DNA of 64,000 nucleotides. Source: Aminobacter carboxidus (GTDB lineage: Bacteria; Pseudomonadota; Alphaproteobacteria; Rhizobiales; Rhizobiaceae). The stretch spans positions 28,977 through 92,976 of the forward strand of contig NZ_JACZEP010000015.1 of assembly GCF_014863355.1 (NCBI RefSeq), in the 5' to 3' direction. The translations under genes were made by a program, and so were the position numbers. Positions 1 through 9,623 of the stretch are shown piece by piece (within the stretch, counting starts at the first letter, position 1; each line of letters opens with the position of its first letter). Under the pieces are notes generated by a model, which saw only the letters and a program-made list of their open reading frames with translations, did not search any database and was not told the origin of the DNA.

Positions 1-772
1 GCACCGTGGCCACCAGATTGCTGCATTGCTTGATCAGGTCGATTGCCTGCGGGTTGCCGTCGATGCCCGCGATCAGGGCCTTGGAATCGGGCTTGTCGCT
101 CTGGATGGCCAGCAAGGCACCGATCGCCGGCTCGTCCCAGGCCGCCCACACGCCGTTGATCTCGTCGCCATACTGGCGGACAAAAGTCTCCATGGCCTGG
201 CGAGCGTTGTCGATCGGGCCGGGAACCTGCACATAATGTTCGGCGATCACCTTGATGCCGGGATGTTCGCCGAGTGCCTTGTCGAGCGCCAGCTCACGCT
301 GGCGCACACCGGGATGCGCCGAGTGGAAGAACTTCACGATGTTGCCCTTGTCGCCCATAGCCTTGAACAGATAATCCGAGAGCAGGCTGCCGAGCGCGAA
401 ATTGTCGGTCGTGATGTTGATTGCGACGCCCTTTGCCAGCGCGCCGTCCAGGACGATAACCGGGATGCCTTTGTCGGCGGCAGCGGCAACCTGGTCGCCG
501 ATCTGGTTGGGATCGACGCTGACCAGGACGATGGCCTTTACCCCGGCATTGGCGACATCCTCGACACGGCTTGCCAATTGCTGGAAGTCGCCGCGGGTGT
601 CGACGACATTGACCGTCCAACCCTTTGCGGCCGACTCTGTCTTGAAGGTCTCGATCATTTCGTTGGTGGCGACCGAACTGAGATATGGCGTCAGCACCGC
701 TATGTCTTCCGCATGCGCGGATGCTGCGAACTGAAAGATGCCGGCGGCCAGTAGTGTCGTAAGCGTTCTCAT
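1..772 (-). CDS. Sugar ABC transporter periplasmic binding protein (partial, C-terminus beyond window)
   Basis: Ribose-type (type I fold, Peripla_BP_4-like) periplasmic binding protein that would deliver a sugar to an ABC importer. The frame opens at an ATG preceded by a strong AGGAGG and starts MRTLTTLLAAGIFQFAASAHA, a typical signal peptide with an A-H-A cleavage site. The mature part shows the family's repeated pattern: AVLTPYLSSVATNEM near the N-terminus, the VEDVANAGVKAIVLVS helix-strand unit, GIPVIVLDG, and the hinge-region VWAAWDEPAIGALLA. The gene runs off the left edge after about 257 residues, so perhaps 60 residues are missing. It lies 44 bp downstream of a sugar kinase on the same strand, which points to one carbohydrate-uptake operon. 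The substrate cannot be read from the sequence. Confidence 0.88.
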   Translation of the reverse strand, partial: MRTLTTLLAAGIFQFAASAHAEDIAVLTPYLSSVATNEMIETFKTESAAKGWTVNVVDTRGDFQQLASRVEDVANAGVKAIVLVSVDPNQIGDQVAAAADKGIPVIVLDGALAKGVAINITTDNFALGSLLSDYLFKAMGDKGNIVKFFHSAHPGVRQRELALDKALGEHPGIKVIAEHYVQVPGPIDNARQAMETFVRQYGDEINGVWAAWDEPAIGALLAIQSDKPDSKALIAGIDGNPQAIDLIKQCSNLVATV

Positions 773-816
773 GACTTCCTCCTTGTCGATTGAGCGCTCT
801 AAAAGATGTGTCGGGT

Positions 817-2262
817 TCAGGCCAAAGAGTGCGACAGTTGCCGCGCGAATAAAGACGCGGCGAGATAGGCGGCGTATCGTTGCTCGTGGCAGGCTGCGCG
901 TTCGGACCTCGGTTTTATGACCGTTGCCGGCGCGGCGGGGCAAAGCGTGATGCCGGCGGAAGCGGCGACCATCCTCAGGACACCCATTGCCGTCATGGTT
1001 TCGCTGTCACCGGGTATGGCGATGTCGCGACCAAGGGCATCAGCGAGAATTTGCCGCTGCTGGGCGTGACGGGCCGCGCCGCCGATCACCGTCAAGGTCG
1101 TGCGCGGCAAACCGGCAGCCTCCAGATTGTGCCGCACGGCAAACGCAACACCCTCCATCACTGCAAGAGCAAGCTCACCTGCATTGCTCGTGTGGCTAAG
1201 CCCGAGCAAGGCTCCGCGCACCTGGCTGTCTTCAAACGGGGCGCGCTCGCCGCCGAGATAGGGCAAAAACAGGGCAGCGCCCGGGCTGGCGAGCGCAGTA
1301 TCGTCGAGCAGTTGTTCGATCGGCCGGCCTGTCGTCCTTGCCAGCCAGTCGAGGGCGGATCCCGCGGTCAGGAACGGCGAGATGATGATCACCCGGTCCG
1401 GCCGCATCGCGTCCGCCAGCGAATAGGTGTCGCGCGGCGGTGCCGCTTGCGCATGGTCGAGTGTGGTTGCGACCCATCCGGTCGTGCCGAGGTAGCAATA
1501 TGCCATGCCTGGGGTATCGGCTGAGGCGCCCCATGTCGCTGCACCGGCATCGCCCGATCCGTTGAACACCGGGATGCCGACCGGCAGCCCTGTCTGCCCG
1601 GCCGCTGCCGGCGTCACATGGCCGACGACGGTGTCTGCCGGCTGAATCCGCGGCAGCGCGATTTCGTCGACACCCGCCACGGCAAGCAGATCGGCATCCC
1701 AGGAGCGCTGCGCGAAGTTCATCAGCCCGGTGGTCGATGCCGTCGTCGCATCGATGACGGCATTGCCTGTCAGCCGGAACGTCAGTGCATCCTTGGCGCC
1801 GAAGGTCCACAACACGGGCTGGTTGGCCGCATGCGGCGCAAAGCGCTGGCGCGCCATCAGCTTGAGGATCGTATGAGCCGGGTCGAGCCGGTTTCCGGTT
1901 CGTTGCGCATAGTCCGCAGGCAGCCGCGCGCTGAGCCGATCGATCTCGCTTCCTTCGAAGCGGCGGTCGGAATAAAGCACTGCCGGGCCAGTTGGACTGC
2001 CGTCGCTGCGCAAGGCGATGAGATTCTGCATCGAGCCGGAAAATGCGATGGCAGAAATCGAATGGCTGTCGGCAAGCTGCCCTACCGCGGCACGCAGCGC
2101 AGACCACCAATCGTCGGGGTCCTGCTCATGCAATCCCTCGGCGGTGGAGCGCGTCGCGATCGGCCGGGCTGCCGATGCGATCATCTGCCCGCGCGCGCTA
2201 AACAGCACGGCTTTCAACGCCGACGAACCCACGTCCACCACCAAAAGCGTATTGTCGCCCAA
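817..2262 (-). CDS. FGGY-family carbohydrate kinase
   Basis: ATP-dependent sugar kinase of the FGGY (xylulokinase/glycerol kinase) superfamily, 481 residues, the usual length. The N-terminal phosphate-1 motif VVDVGSSALKAVLF, the SGSMQNLIALR segment and the C-terminal ATPase-fold glycine motif VIGGAARHAQQRQILADALG are visible, as is FNGSGDAGAATWGA in the middle of the chain. The start is a TTG placed five bases after GGAGG; no ATG in frame has comparable support. It is cotranscribed with the downstream binding protein and lies behind an AraC regulator in the same direction. Substrate is unknown: xylulose, ribulose or a related ketose are all possible, and xylulokinase is only a guess. Confidence 0.88.
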   Translation of the reverse strand: MGDNTLLVVDVGSSALKAVLFSARGQMIASAARPIATRSTAEGLHEQDPDDWWSALRAAVGQLADSHSISAIAFSGSMQNLIALRSDGSPTGPAVLYSDRRFEGSEIDRLSARLPADYAQRTGNRLDPAHTILKLMARQRFAPHAANQPVLWTFGAKDALTFRLTGNAVIDATTASTTGLMNFAQRSWDADLLAVAGVDEIALPRIQPADTVVGHVTPAAAGQTGLPVGIPVFNGSGDAGAATWGASADTPGMAYCYLGTTGWVATTLDHAQAAPPRDTYSLADAMRPDRVIIISPFLTAGSALDWLARTTGRPIEQLLDDTALASPGAALFLPYLGGERAPFEDSQVRGALLGLSHTSNAGELALAVMEGVAFAVRHNLEAAGLPRTTLTVIGGAARHAQQRQILADALGRDIAIPGDSETMTAMGVLRMVAASAGITLCPAAPATVIKPRSERAACHEQRYAAYLAASLFARQLSHSLA

Positions 2263-2381
2263 TCTGCACCTCCATCCCTTGCGTCAGGTGCAGGCTTAGA
2301 CAGGCGGCTTGTCAACGAGGTCCTGAGGTCAGGAGCCGTTTTGCTTCCCAGAACGGACAGCTGCTTCCGCAAATGTACGGA

Positions 2382-3389
2382 TCAACGGCTGTCGTGTTCG
2401 CACAACCGTGATGGATTGACGCCGCAATAGGCGCGGAAGGATGCGGCAAACCGTCCGGCATTTGCATAACCGACCCGCTCTGCCACCTGCATGATGGAAA
2501 TGCCGCCCTGATCCAGCAACTTGCGGGCATGTTCCATGCGACGCATCGTCAGATAGTCATGCGGAGAGTAGCCCGTGAAGCGTCGCATGCCGGTGGTCAG
2601 CGTTCGCGTCGAGACGTCCAGTTCCGCCGCCAGCTCCGCAACTGTCAACGGCAGGTACGAAGGCGCGTCCAGCAACCTGCGAAAGTCCCTGACATAGGCC
2701 GGTACCGGCCCGGCTGCCACGGATTCGACGGTGGCGACCGCTTTTACTGGAACATGTTCGAACAAGGTCGCGAGTACCGCATTCACCAGCGGCATCGGCG
2801 AGAGTGCGGCAGCACAACCAGCCTCGATCTTTTCTTCGACCATCATTCCGATCAGCCTTGCGATACGCCGGCCGGCCGAAGCCTCAAGGTCGAGCTCGGC
2901 CTGGAAGATCGGCGTGCGCCGCCTGGCCTCATTTGTGTGACGCTGCCAGGCCTGCTCGACGAAGTTCCGCTCCAGCCGCAGCATGACTTGCGTGGTGTCG
3001 GCGCGCCAGGTCGACCTGATATGACTGCCCGGCGACAACACGAGACCGCTGCCCAGACGTGAGGATACGCGTCGGTCGCCATACTGGATGTCGACGCCAC
3101 CGCTGAGCGGAAACTCCAGCATGTAGAAGGTGTCGAACGTACCGGCATCGACGACGAGTTCGGGACCATAACGGAGAAGGTTGAGGGAAGCGCCCTCGCA
3201 GACGATTGCGTGATGACGGAAATCAAGGCCTGCCTTGGTGTCGGCAAGCAAGAGCCGATGCGGACGGTAGCGCGTGGACAGGGCAGCCACAGCTTCGGGC
3301 GCGCTGCCGAACCAAAGGCCCGGCACGCTGGCGAGCCGATTTGAAGCGTAAGTCAGGTCGGGCACCATCCTGGAAAAGAGGATAGGCAT
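2382..3389 (-). CDS. AraC-family transcriptional regulator
   Basis: About 335 residues. The N-terminal two thirds resembles the AraC_binding_2 sensor type (LVVDAGTFDTFYMLEFPLSG, then LSPGSHIRSTWRADTTQVML). The C-terminal ~100 residues form the two helix-turn-helix AraC DNA-binding domain, with LTVAELAAELDVSTRTL for the first HTH and ISIMQVAERVGYANAGRFAASF for the second, ending in the family hallmark GVNPSRL. The likely role is control of the kinase and binding-protein genes that follow on the same strand. The start is uncertain: a GTG at 3437 and an ATG at 3368 are also possible, and none has a clear ribosome binding site. Confidence 0.85.
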   Translation of the reverse strand: MPILFSRMVPDLTYASNRLASVPGLWFGSAPEAVAALSTRYRPHRLLLADTKAGLDFRHHAIVCEGASLNLLRYGPELVVDAGTFDTFYMLEFPLSGGVDIQYGDRRVSSRLGSGLVLSPGSHIRSTWRADTTQVMLRLERNFVEQAWQRHTNEARRRTPIFQAELDLEASAGRRIARLIGMMVEEKIEAGCAAALSPMPLVNAVLATLFEHVPVKAVATVESVAAGPVPAYVRDFRRLLDAPSYLPLTVAELAAELDVSTRTLTTGMRRFTGYSPHDYLTMRRMEHARKLLDQGGISIMQVAERVGYANAGRFAASFRAYCGVNPSRLCEHDSR

Positions 3390-3565
3390 GGCGACACTGG
3401 TTGTCCATCTGCACCGAGGGGACAGGTAGGGCAGCACATTATCCGCTCATTTCACCATAACGAGCTGTAATCATTGGCCTCTCAGCGCCCCGCAAGGACA
3501 CCGATACGGTTTGACCTGTTCCCTTGTCGCAAGGTGACAATGCGCCACCAAACCAGGGAATAGCC

Positions 3566-4816
3566 ATGAACCAGCCGACTGAGCCCAATTCCTTCCGCAC
3601 CGGGCCCGACGAACAGGGCATGTTCGGCATTTTCGGCGGCCGCTTCGTCGCCGAGACGCTGATGCCGCTGATCCTCGACCTGCAGCGCCACTGGGACGAG
3701 GCCAAGAACGATCCGTCTTTCAAGGCCGAGTTGAGTGACCTGTCGACCCATTATGCCGGCCGGCCCTCCAAGCTCTATTACGCCGAAGGCCTGACCCGCC
3801 ATCTTCGTGACGTTTCCGCAGCGAAGGGCCTTGGCGGCGGCGCCAAGATCTATTTCAAGCGCGAGGACCTCAACCACACCGGCTCGCACAAGATCAACAA
3901 CTGCCTCGGCCAGATCCTGCTTGCCAAGCGCATGGGCAAGACCCGCATCATCGCTGAAACAGGTGCCGGCCAGCATGGCGTGGCGTCGGCCACCGTTGCC
4001 GCCCGCTTCGGCTTCCCCTGCTTCGTCTATATGGGCGCCACTGACGTCGAGCGGCAAAAGCCCAACGTCTTCCGCATGAAGCTGCTCGGTGCCGAAGTGC
4101 GCCCGGTCAGTGCCGGCCACGGCACGTTGAAGGACGCGATGAACGAGGCGCTGCGCGACTGGGTCACCAACGTCCACGACACCTACTATCTGATCGGCAC
4201 CGCCGCCGGCCCGCACCCTTACCCGGAGCTCGTGCGTGACTTCCAGTCGGTGATCGGCACCGAGGCGCGCGCTCAGATCCTCGAACAGGAAGGGCGTTTG
4301 CCCGACATGATCGTCGCTGCCGTCGGTGGCGGCTCGAATGCGATTGGCCTGTTCCATCCCTTCCTCGACGACCGCAGCGTCAAGATCGTCGGCATCGAAG
4401 CCGGCGGCCGTGGTCTCGACGGCATCGAGCATTGCGCTTCGATGAGCGCCGGCAAGCCCGGCGTGCTGCACGGCAACCGCACCTACCTGCTGCAGAACGA
4501 CGATGGCCAGATCCTCGACGGTCACTCGATCTCGGCCGGTCTCGACTATCCCGGCGTCGGCCCCGAGCATTCGTGGCTGCGCGACAGCGGCCGGGTCGAC
4601 TATGTGCCGATCCTCGACGACGAGGCGCTCGAGGCGTTCCAGCTGACCACCAAGGTCGAAGGCATCATCCCGGCACTCGAATCCGCCCATGCGATTGCGC
4701 ATGCGGTCAAGGTCGCGCCTGAGATGGGCAAGGACAAGGTGATGATCGTCAACCTGTCGGGCCGCGGCGACAAGGACGTGCATACGGTGGCCAAGATGCT
4801 GGGCATGGAGATCTGA
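3566..4816 (+). CDS. trpB: Tryptophan synthase beta chain
   Basis: PLP-dependent beta subunit that condenses indole with serine. It has 416 residues, the normal length. The active-site lysine motif HTGSHKINN, the phosphate-binding loop [10 protein letters not shown] and the C-terminal [11 protein letters not shown] are all intact, so the enzyme should be active. I place the start at the ATG preceded by AGGGA; it gives the usual [21 protein letters not shown] opening. trpA follows after 2 bp, so the two are translationally linked as alpha-beta complex partners. trpF, which usually precedes trpB in rhizobia, is absent here; the upstream neighbour is an unrelated AraC regulator on the other strand. 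Confidence 0.96.
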   Translation: MNQPTEPNSFRTGPDEQGMFGIFGGRFVAETLMPLILDLQRHWDEAKNDPSFKAELSDLSTHYAGRPSKLYYAEGLTRHLRDVSAAKGLGGGAKIYFKREDLNHTGSHKINNCLGQILLAKRMGKTRIIAETGAGQHGVASATVAARFGFPCFVYMGATDVERQKPNVFRMKLLGAEVRPVSAGHGTLKDAMNEALRDWVTNVHDTYYLIGTAAGPHPYPELVRDFQSVIGTEARAQILEQEGRLPDMIVAAVGGGSNAIGLFHPFLDDRSVKIVGIEAGGRGLDGIEHCASMSAGKPGVLHGNRTYLLQNDDGQILDGHSISAGLDYPGVGPEHSWLRDSGRVDYVPILDDEALEAFQLTTKVEGIIPALESAHAIAHAVKVAPEMGKDKVMIVNLSGRGDKDVHTVAKMLGMEI

Positions 4817-4818
4817 TC

Positions 4819-5649
4819 ATGACGACCACCCGCATCGACCGCCGCATGGCGAAGCTGAAGGCCGAGGGACGCCCCGCACTGGTGACCTACTTCATGGGCG
4901 GCGACCCCGACTACGAGACCTCGCTGTCGATCATGAAGGCGTTGCCCAAGGCCGGCAGCGACATCATCGAGCTCGGCATGCCGTTTTCCGACCCGATGGC
5001 CGACGGCCCGGCGATCCAGGCTGCCGGCCTGCGCGCGCTGAAGGCCGGCCAGACACTGGCCAGGACACTTGAGATGGCGCGCGAATTCCGCGCCGGCGAC
5101 AACGACACGCCGATCGTCATGATGGGCTACTACAACCCGATCTACATCTACGGCGTCGACCGCTTCCTCACCGACGCGGTCGCTTCCGGCATCGATGGCC
5201 TTATCATCGTCGACCTGCCGCCGGAGATGGACGCCGAGCTGTGCATCCCCGCACTCAAGGCCGGCATCAACTTCATCCGCCTGATATCGTCGAATGCCAG
5301 CGATATCAGGCTCAAGCAACAGCTGGGTCAGGCGAGCGGCTTCGTCTATTGCGTCTCGACCCATGGGACTACCGGCCTCGCTACACCCGATCCGCAAAAG
5401 GTACGTCAACTCGTCAGGCGCATCCGAGCCTTTACCGCATTGCCCGTCTGTGTCGGGTTCGGCATCAAGTCCGCCGATGACGTGCAAACATTTGGAGCCA
5501 TCGCTGACGGTGTCGTCGTCGGCAGTGAAATCGTGCACGCCATCGCCAGAGGAGTTGCGATGGGTTCAGCCGCCGCCAGCGTAGGCGCATTCGTCAGCGA
5601 TCTCGGCAACGCCGTGCGCTCGGTACCTCGAGCTCCCCGGATCGAATGA
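4819..5649 (+). CDS. trpA: Tryptophan synthase alpha chain with divergent C-terminal third
   Basis: TIM-barrel alpha subunit that releases indole from indole-3-glycerol phosphate, 276 residues. The catalytic glutamate in ELGMPFSDP and aspartate in [11 protein letters not shown] are present. Up to about residue 155 ([11 protein letters not shown]) the protein follows the rhizobial consensus. After that it departs sharply: the loop-6 motif usually written YYVSxTGxTG reads [10 protein letters not shown], and the ending ([21 protein letters not shown]) is unlike the family norm. Codon choice also looks less GC-biased after about 5280 by eye. The threonine of loop 6 is kept, so activity is possible. 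It could be a recombinant (chimeric) trpA or a second, diverging copy. Confidence 0.9.
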   Translation: MTTTRIDRRMAKLKAEGRPALVTYFMGGDPDYETSLSIMKALPKAGSDIIELGMPFSDPMADGPAIQAAGLRALKAGQTLARTLEMAREFRAGDNDTPIVMMGYYNPIYIYGVDRFLTDAVASGIDGLIIVDLPPEMDAELCIPALKAGINFIRLISSNASDIRLKQQLGQASGFVYCVSTHGTTGLATPDPQKVRQLVRRIRAFTALPVCVGFGIKSADDVQTFGAIADGVVVGSEIVHAIARGVAMGSAAASVGAFVSDLGNAVRSVPRAPRIE

Positions 5650-6378
5650 TGGGGAATGATACGGGCTTACCGTTTGGGCCCGGTGGCTGCCCTTTGAAAC
5701 CTTCTGGACAATCCAGCGGTAGACGTCTGCAGAGGCATTCCAGGTCGCCAAACAAATCGGCGGCTCTGGAGTAGCTTGGTGCCGCTGCAGCGAGCACGGC
5801 TGGCAGGCGCCTAGTGCAAATTGACGGCCGACTTGCGGCGCGTTGCTGGTCGGCAGCATCGGGGCCGGGAACGGACAGGCAGCCTGGCAACTCAGGTTTT
5901 CAGCAGCGGACCTACAGGCCCCGATATGAAATGGCCCGCTGGAGACTTTCGCCGTCACGTTGGCGAGGACGAGGAGCCTGTGTCATTGCAAGGGCGCTAT
6001 GACCAACGATGCGACGACCAGCCCGGTGGCCACAAGCAGCAAGAACCATAATAATTCCTGTCTGTTCATCGGCTGCCAAGCTCATCTTCGCGGAGATTTG
6101 ACGTCAGGGTCGTGCAATCGAGGTAGCGCTGCCTGTTGACGGGTTTCGACGGTGAGCCGGTCTCGGCTACGCCTAGATTTCATGACCGTCGCCATAGAGG
6201 GTCTTGCCGGCGGACCGTATCAATGCGGACAGATAATCGCCAGACGCGCGGTACCGGCGATTCTTGATGTCTGCAACGCCATGATTTTCGGATCTGCATC
6301 GGTCGTGGCAACGTCGCCTCATGCGCGATGTGAACATTCGGTCGTGCCGGTGGATCTCATGACCGCTCAGCGATCAGA
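5650..6378. other. Gap without a convincing gene
   Basis: About 730 bp after trpA. All longer open frames here have non-protein-like composition. The only candidate is a 28-codon hydrophobic frame, listed separately. I see no tRNA, no clear terminator and no recognisable gene remnant. Confidence 0.5.
5983..6069 (-). CDS. Possible 28-residue single-span membrane peptide
   Basis: Reads MNRQELLWFLLLVATGLVV and then ASLVIAPLQ before a TGA stop: a short polar N-terminus and one hydrophobic span of about 20 residues. The composition is typical of small membrane proteins, but there is no strong ribosome binding site and no neighbour that suggests a job. It stands alone in a 730-bp gap, so it may be chance. 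Confidence 0.25.
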   Translation of the reverse strand: MNRQELLWFLLLVATGLVVASLVIAPLQ

Positions 6379-6696
6379 TCAGCCGCCTAAGGCCCGCATG
6401 ATGTTAGGCACTGCAGGCAGCGTCAGAAGCGCTGCGCACCCAAGCCAGATCGACGCAACGACGACACTTTGGGGGCGCGCCGAAAGCCGTTCGTAAAGCG
6501 CAGCCGGAACGCCTGCCACCATAAGGGTCAGCGTCGACAGGATGAGTGCGCTCGCCATATAGACGAACTGGCTGGTCGGTGGCGCCCAGGATGGGTACCA
6601 GACCGGGTAAAGCACGAAAAGCACAAGCACCCAGGGGGAGAATATACCGTTGACGATGGCGATCGCCATCACCGGAACCAGACCCGTTCGTTCCAT
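6379..6696 (-). CDS. Small integral membrane protein, unknown function
   Basis: 105 residues with three hydrophobic segments: about residues 7-29 (VPVMAIAIVNGIFSPWVLVLF), 44-66 (FVYMASALILSTLTLMVAGV) and 76-95 (SVVVASIWLGCAALLTLPAV). I do not recognise a named family. It begins three bases after the stop of another small membrane protein and lies downstream of the symporter on the same strand, so it may belong to that transporter operon, although a terminator-like hairpin separates it from the symporter. Confidence 0.7.
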   Translation of the reverse strand: MERTGLVPVMAIAIVNGIFSPWVLVLFVLYPVWYPSWAPPTSQFVYMASALILSTLTLMVAGVPAALYERLSARPQSVVVASIWLGCAALLTLPAVPNIMRALGG

Positions 6697-6699
6697 GTC

Positions 6700-7008
6700 T
6701 CAGTTCCCCGCCGTTGCGCCGGGTGCCAGCCCGGCGTTGAAGAGCAACACGAAATAGCCAAGCCGTAGCGCCATCAGCCACAGTGCCGCAAAAATCAGCA
6801 CGACCGGCTGGGCCAACACACCAGGCGTGACGTAGCGCACGGCGCGCACCACAAGGTCAGTGACGAAGCGGAAGCCGCGCCAGATGAAGTTGTCCCAGTT
6901 CTCGGGCACGAAAAAACCGAGAACCAGCCGCCCGATCAAGGTGTACATCACTGCCGCCAACACGAAATTGGGCAGGTGGAAATACCAGTAGCTCCAGAAT
7001 TCGTTCAT
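6700..7008 (-). CDS. Small membrane protein with YggT-like pattern
   Basis: 102 residues with two hydrophobic stretches (residues ~12-31 and ~63-90) around an amphipathic centre. The layout LIGRLVLGFFVPENWDNFIWR followed by VTDLVVRAVRYVTPGV resembles the YggT repeat (membrane helix, then an FxxxTEPVLxPxRxxxP-like stretch), but the match is loose and by eye only. Function is unknown. It pairs with the next small membrane gene (3-bp gap) and sits 110 bp past the symporter gene. Confidence 0.65.
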   Translation of the reverse strand: MNEFWSYWYFHLPNFVLAAVMYTLIGRLVLGFFVPENWDNFIWRGFRFVTDLVVRAVRYVTPGVLAQPVVLIFAALWLMALRLGYFVLLFNAGLAPGATAGN

Positions 7009-7064
7009 GCGCGGGGTCCAATGGGGATCATTTGGCGATCATGCGAGCCATAGCGGCATCGCGC

Positions 7065-7097
7065 AAAAAAGAAAGAGGGGTCCTGTGCGGACCCCTC
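7065..7097 (-). terminator. Rho-independent terminator after the symporter gene
   Basis: On the minus strand a perfect 9-bp stem, GAGGGGTCC paired with GGACCCCTC around a 5-base loop, is followed by a T-rich run. It lies about 20 bp past the symporter stop codon. Confidence 0.85.
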
Positions 7098-7118
7098 CCT
7101 TGACGTCCGATGCGATGA

Positions 7119-9101
7119 TCAGGCCGTCTTTTCTTCCATGATCGTCTTGCCGCGAGGAATACGGATCTCCTCGATGAACTCCTGCAGCTCGTGTGACGGC
7201 TCCTTGGTCAGGCGCGAGACGACATACATGACTGCGAAGCCGACAGGCAGGCCGAACGCCGCGGCCGACAGGTTCTTCACCCCGCCCCAGTTCGCGATGG
7301 TCTGCGCATGCTTGTCGAACGCAGCCCAGGCGGCTGCCTGAGCATCGGGAGCGGCGGCTGCAAAGGCGGCCTTGAGCTCCTCGAACTTGGCCAACTGCTC
7401 GGCCGTTGCCGTCGACAGGCCACTCCACATCTCCACGAAGCCGACCGCGCCGTAGCGGGTGCCCAGCAGATAGTAGAGGCAGATGCCGAAACCTGCGATC
7501 ATGCCGGCAATCGCGCCTGCCGAGTTGGCACGCTTCCACCAGACGCCGAGAACCAGCGCCGGGAAGAGACCTGCCGCCGCAAGCGAGAACGCCCAGGACA
7601 CCATTGCCAGGATGTCGGCCGGCTTGGTCGAGGCGACATAGGCCGCCGCGATCGCCACCACCACCAACAGGACGCGCGACACCACCAGACGGCGCGCCGT
7701 CGGCGCGTTCTGGTCGATCATCTTGTAGTAGATGTCGTGGCTGAGCGCGTTGGCGATGGCCAGAAGCAGGCCGTCGGCCGTCGACAGCGCGGCTGCGAGA
7801 CCGCCGGCTGCGACAAGGCCCGAGATGACATAGGGCATGCCCGCCATTTCGGGCGTGGCAAGCACGATCATGTCGGCATTGAGGTTGATGTTGGCAAAGC
7901 CGATATTGGTCACGCCCTGTTCCGCGCAGGCTGCGGCGATGGCGGCCGTGTCGATGGCAGCCTTGCCGCAAATCTGCACCAGCGCGTTGTCGGCTGCGGC
8001 CCAGCGCATCATCCATCCCGCCTTCTCGGCGATGTTGTCGGGTGTCAGGCCGGAAGCCACCAGGTCGAGCATGGTCCACTTGGCGAAGGCGGCATAGGCC
8101 GGCGCCGTGAAGTAGAGGATGAAGATGAACAGCAGCGACCATGCCACCGAGACGCGCGCCTCACGCACCGAAGGCGTGGTGAAGTAGCGCATCAGGACAT
8201 GCGGCAGCGAAGCGGTGCCGACCATCAGGCACAAGATGAGCAGGAAGAAGTTGAGCGCGTTATAGCCGCCATGGACGAACGGCGTGATGTGGTTGACCGC
8301 AATGCCCTGGGCGGTTTCGAGCGCGGTGATGTTGGCCAGCGCCGTACCTTGCATGAGCTGCGGGATCGGGACGCCGGTCTTGACCGTGGACATCCAGATC
8401 GCCGGAATGAGGTAGGCGATGATCAGCACGATATATTGGGCAACCTGCGTCCAGGTGACTGCGCGCATGCCGCCAAGCATGGAGCAGACCAGAATGCCGG
8501 CAAGGCCGACATAAACCGCGACGTTGAAGTCGAGGCCGAGGAAGCGGGCCGAGATGATGCCGGTCGCATAGACCTGCGCGACGACATAGGTGAAAGAGCA
8601 CGAAAACAGCACGACCACGCCGATGAAGCGGGCCAGATTGCCGCCATAGCGCGCTGAAAGGAAGTCGGGCACCGTATAGGCGCCAAACTTGCGCAGATAT
8701 GGCGCGACCAGGATCGCGACCAAAACGTAGCCGCCAGTCCAGCCCAGGACGAAGGCAAGGCCATCATAGCCGAGCAGATAGAGCGTACCGGCCATGCCGA
8801 CGAAAGAAGCGCCCGACATCCAGTCCGCACCTGTCGCCATGCCATTGTAGATCGCGGGCACGCGGCGGCCGGCGACATAATATTCGCCGACCTGCATGGT
8901 CCGCGAAAGAATGCCGATGACGGCATAGATCAGGATGGTGAAGCCGACGAACATGTAGCCGATGATGACATTCGGCACGCCGGCGGCGCTCAGGATCGCC
9001 ATGAGGATGACGAAGGCTATGAAGCCTCCGGTGTAGATTGTGTAGATGCGGCCTAGATTGGAGACGAAATCTCCGCCGCCGCTGGTTGTCGTCGTTGCCA
9101 T
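7119..9101 (-). CDS. Sodium:solute symporter (acetate/ActP-like SSS family)
   Basis: 660-residue inner-membrane sodium:solute symporter with about 13 hydrophobic spans. Family marks include GATGADWMSGASFVGMAGTL in the second and third spans, the FLSARYG segment, and the late motif LSTADGLLLAIANALSHDIYY. The length exceeds typical ActP (~550) because of loop insertions, as in the variant that travels with a DUF4212 subunit. That subunit is encoded 10 bp upstream. Likely substrates are acetate, pyruvate or similar small monocarboxylates. I chose the ATG after GGGGGGAACC; an earlier in-frame codon would add residues that overlap the DUF4212 gene. Confidence 0.92.
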   Translation of the reverse strand: MATTTTSGGGDFVSNLGRIYTIYTGGFIAFVILMAILSAAGVPNVIIGYMFVGFTILIYAVIGILSRTMQVGEYYVAGRRVPAIYNGMATGADWMSGASFVGMAGTLYLLGYDGLAFVLGWTGGYVLVAILVAPYLRKFGAYTVPDFLSARYGGNLARFIGVVVLFSCSFTYVVAQVYATGIISARFLGLDFNVAVYVGLAGILVCSMLGGMRAVTWTQVAQYIVLIIAYLIPAIWMSTVKTGVPIPQLMQGTALANITALETAQGIAVNHITPFVHGGYNALNFFLLILCLMVGTASLPHVLMRYFTTPSVREARVSVAWSLLFIFILYFTAPAYAAFAKWTMLDLVASGLTPDNIAEKAGWMMRWAAADNALVQICGKAAIDTAAIAAACAEQGVTNIGFANINLNADMIVLATPEMAGMPYVISGLVAAGGLAAALSTADGLLLAIANALSHDIYYKMIDQNAPTARRLVVSRVLLVVVAIAAAYVASTKPADILAMVSWAFSLAAAGLFPALVLGVWWKRANSAGAIAGMIAGFGICLYYLLGTRYGAVGFVEMWSGLSTATAEQLAKFEELKAAFAAAAPDAQAAAWAAFDKHAQTIANWGGVKNLSAAAFGLPVGFAVMYVVSRLTKEPSHELQEFIEEIRIPRGKTIMEEKTA

Positions 9102-9111
9102 GGTTCCCCCC

Positions 9112-9366
9112 TCACTCTTCCGACACGCCGTGCTCTTCGTCGATGCTGTTCTGCTTGCGTGCAAACCAGAAAAGCATCACGACGAAAGCAATGAGCGAAC
9201 CCTGCGCGGCCATGTAGAAGCCCAGCGGGAAGCCCAGAATGACGATATTGTTGAGTGGGCCGACGAAGAAATGGATGACATATCCGAAGAAAAACCACAG
9301 CCCAAGCATTAGAAACATGAGACTGCGGGTCTTATTCCAGTAGCTTACGCGGTCCGGCGTCGCCAT
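9112..9366 (-). CDS. DUF4212 membrane subunit of the symporter
   Basis: 84-residue protein with two transmembrane spans (FLMLGLWFFFGYVIHFFVG and LGFYMAAQGSLIAFVVMLFW). This is the DUF4212 signature: short, starting with YWNKTRSL and ending with a polar tail (WFARKQNSIDEE). Genes of this family typically sit directly upstream of an SSS symporter and are thought to be its small subunit; here the gap is 10 bp. The start ATG is preceded by GGGAGG. Confidence 0.9.
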   Translation of the reverse strand: MATPDRVSYWNKTRSLMFLMLGLWFFFGYVIHFFVGPLNNIVILGFPLGFYMAAQGSLIAFVVMLFWFARKQNSIDEEHGVSEE

Positions 9367-9623
9367 CGCGTTGATCCCTCCCTTGGTTGACAGCCTGTGC
9401 AGATTCTCCCCGACCAACCGGCCGTTCAGCAAGTCGCCAAGCTCCCCCAAAACGGGAATCTGGCAAGCGTTGGCGTCATGATGGACTCAGCCGACGCTGC
9501 GTGCACGATAGCTACATTTGCAACCGCCCGTTATTCGACTTTAGAATCGGTTCGGCGGGCTGGCTAAGAGGTGTCGCGAAGGCTAACGCTTGGCAGCGCG
9601 CGGCAGACGAAGGGAAAATTGCA

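Noticed and set aside
7308..8657. Long open frame (449 codons) on the plus strand
   Set aside because: Exactly antisense to the SSS symporter, with Arg/His/Asp-rich composition typical of the opposite strand of GC-rich genes.
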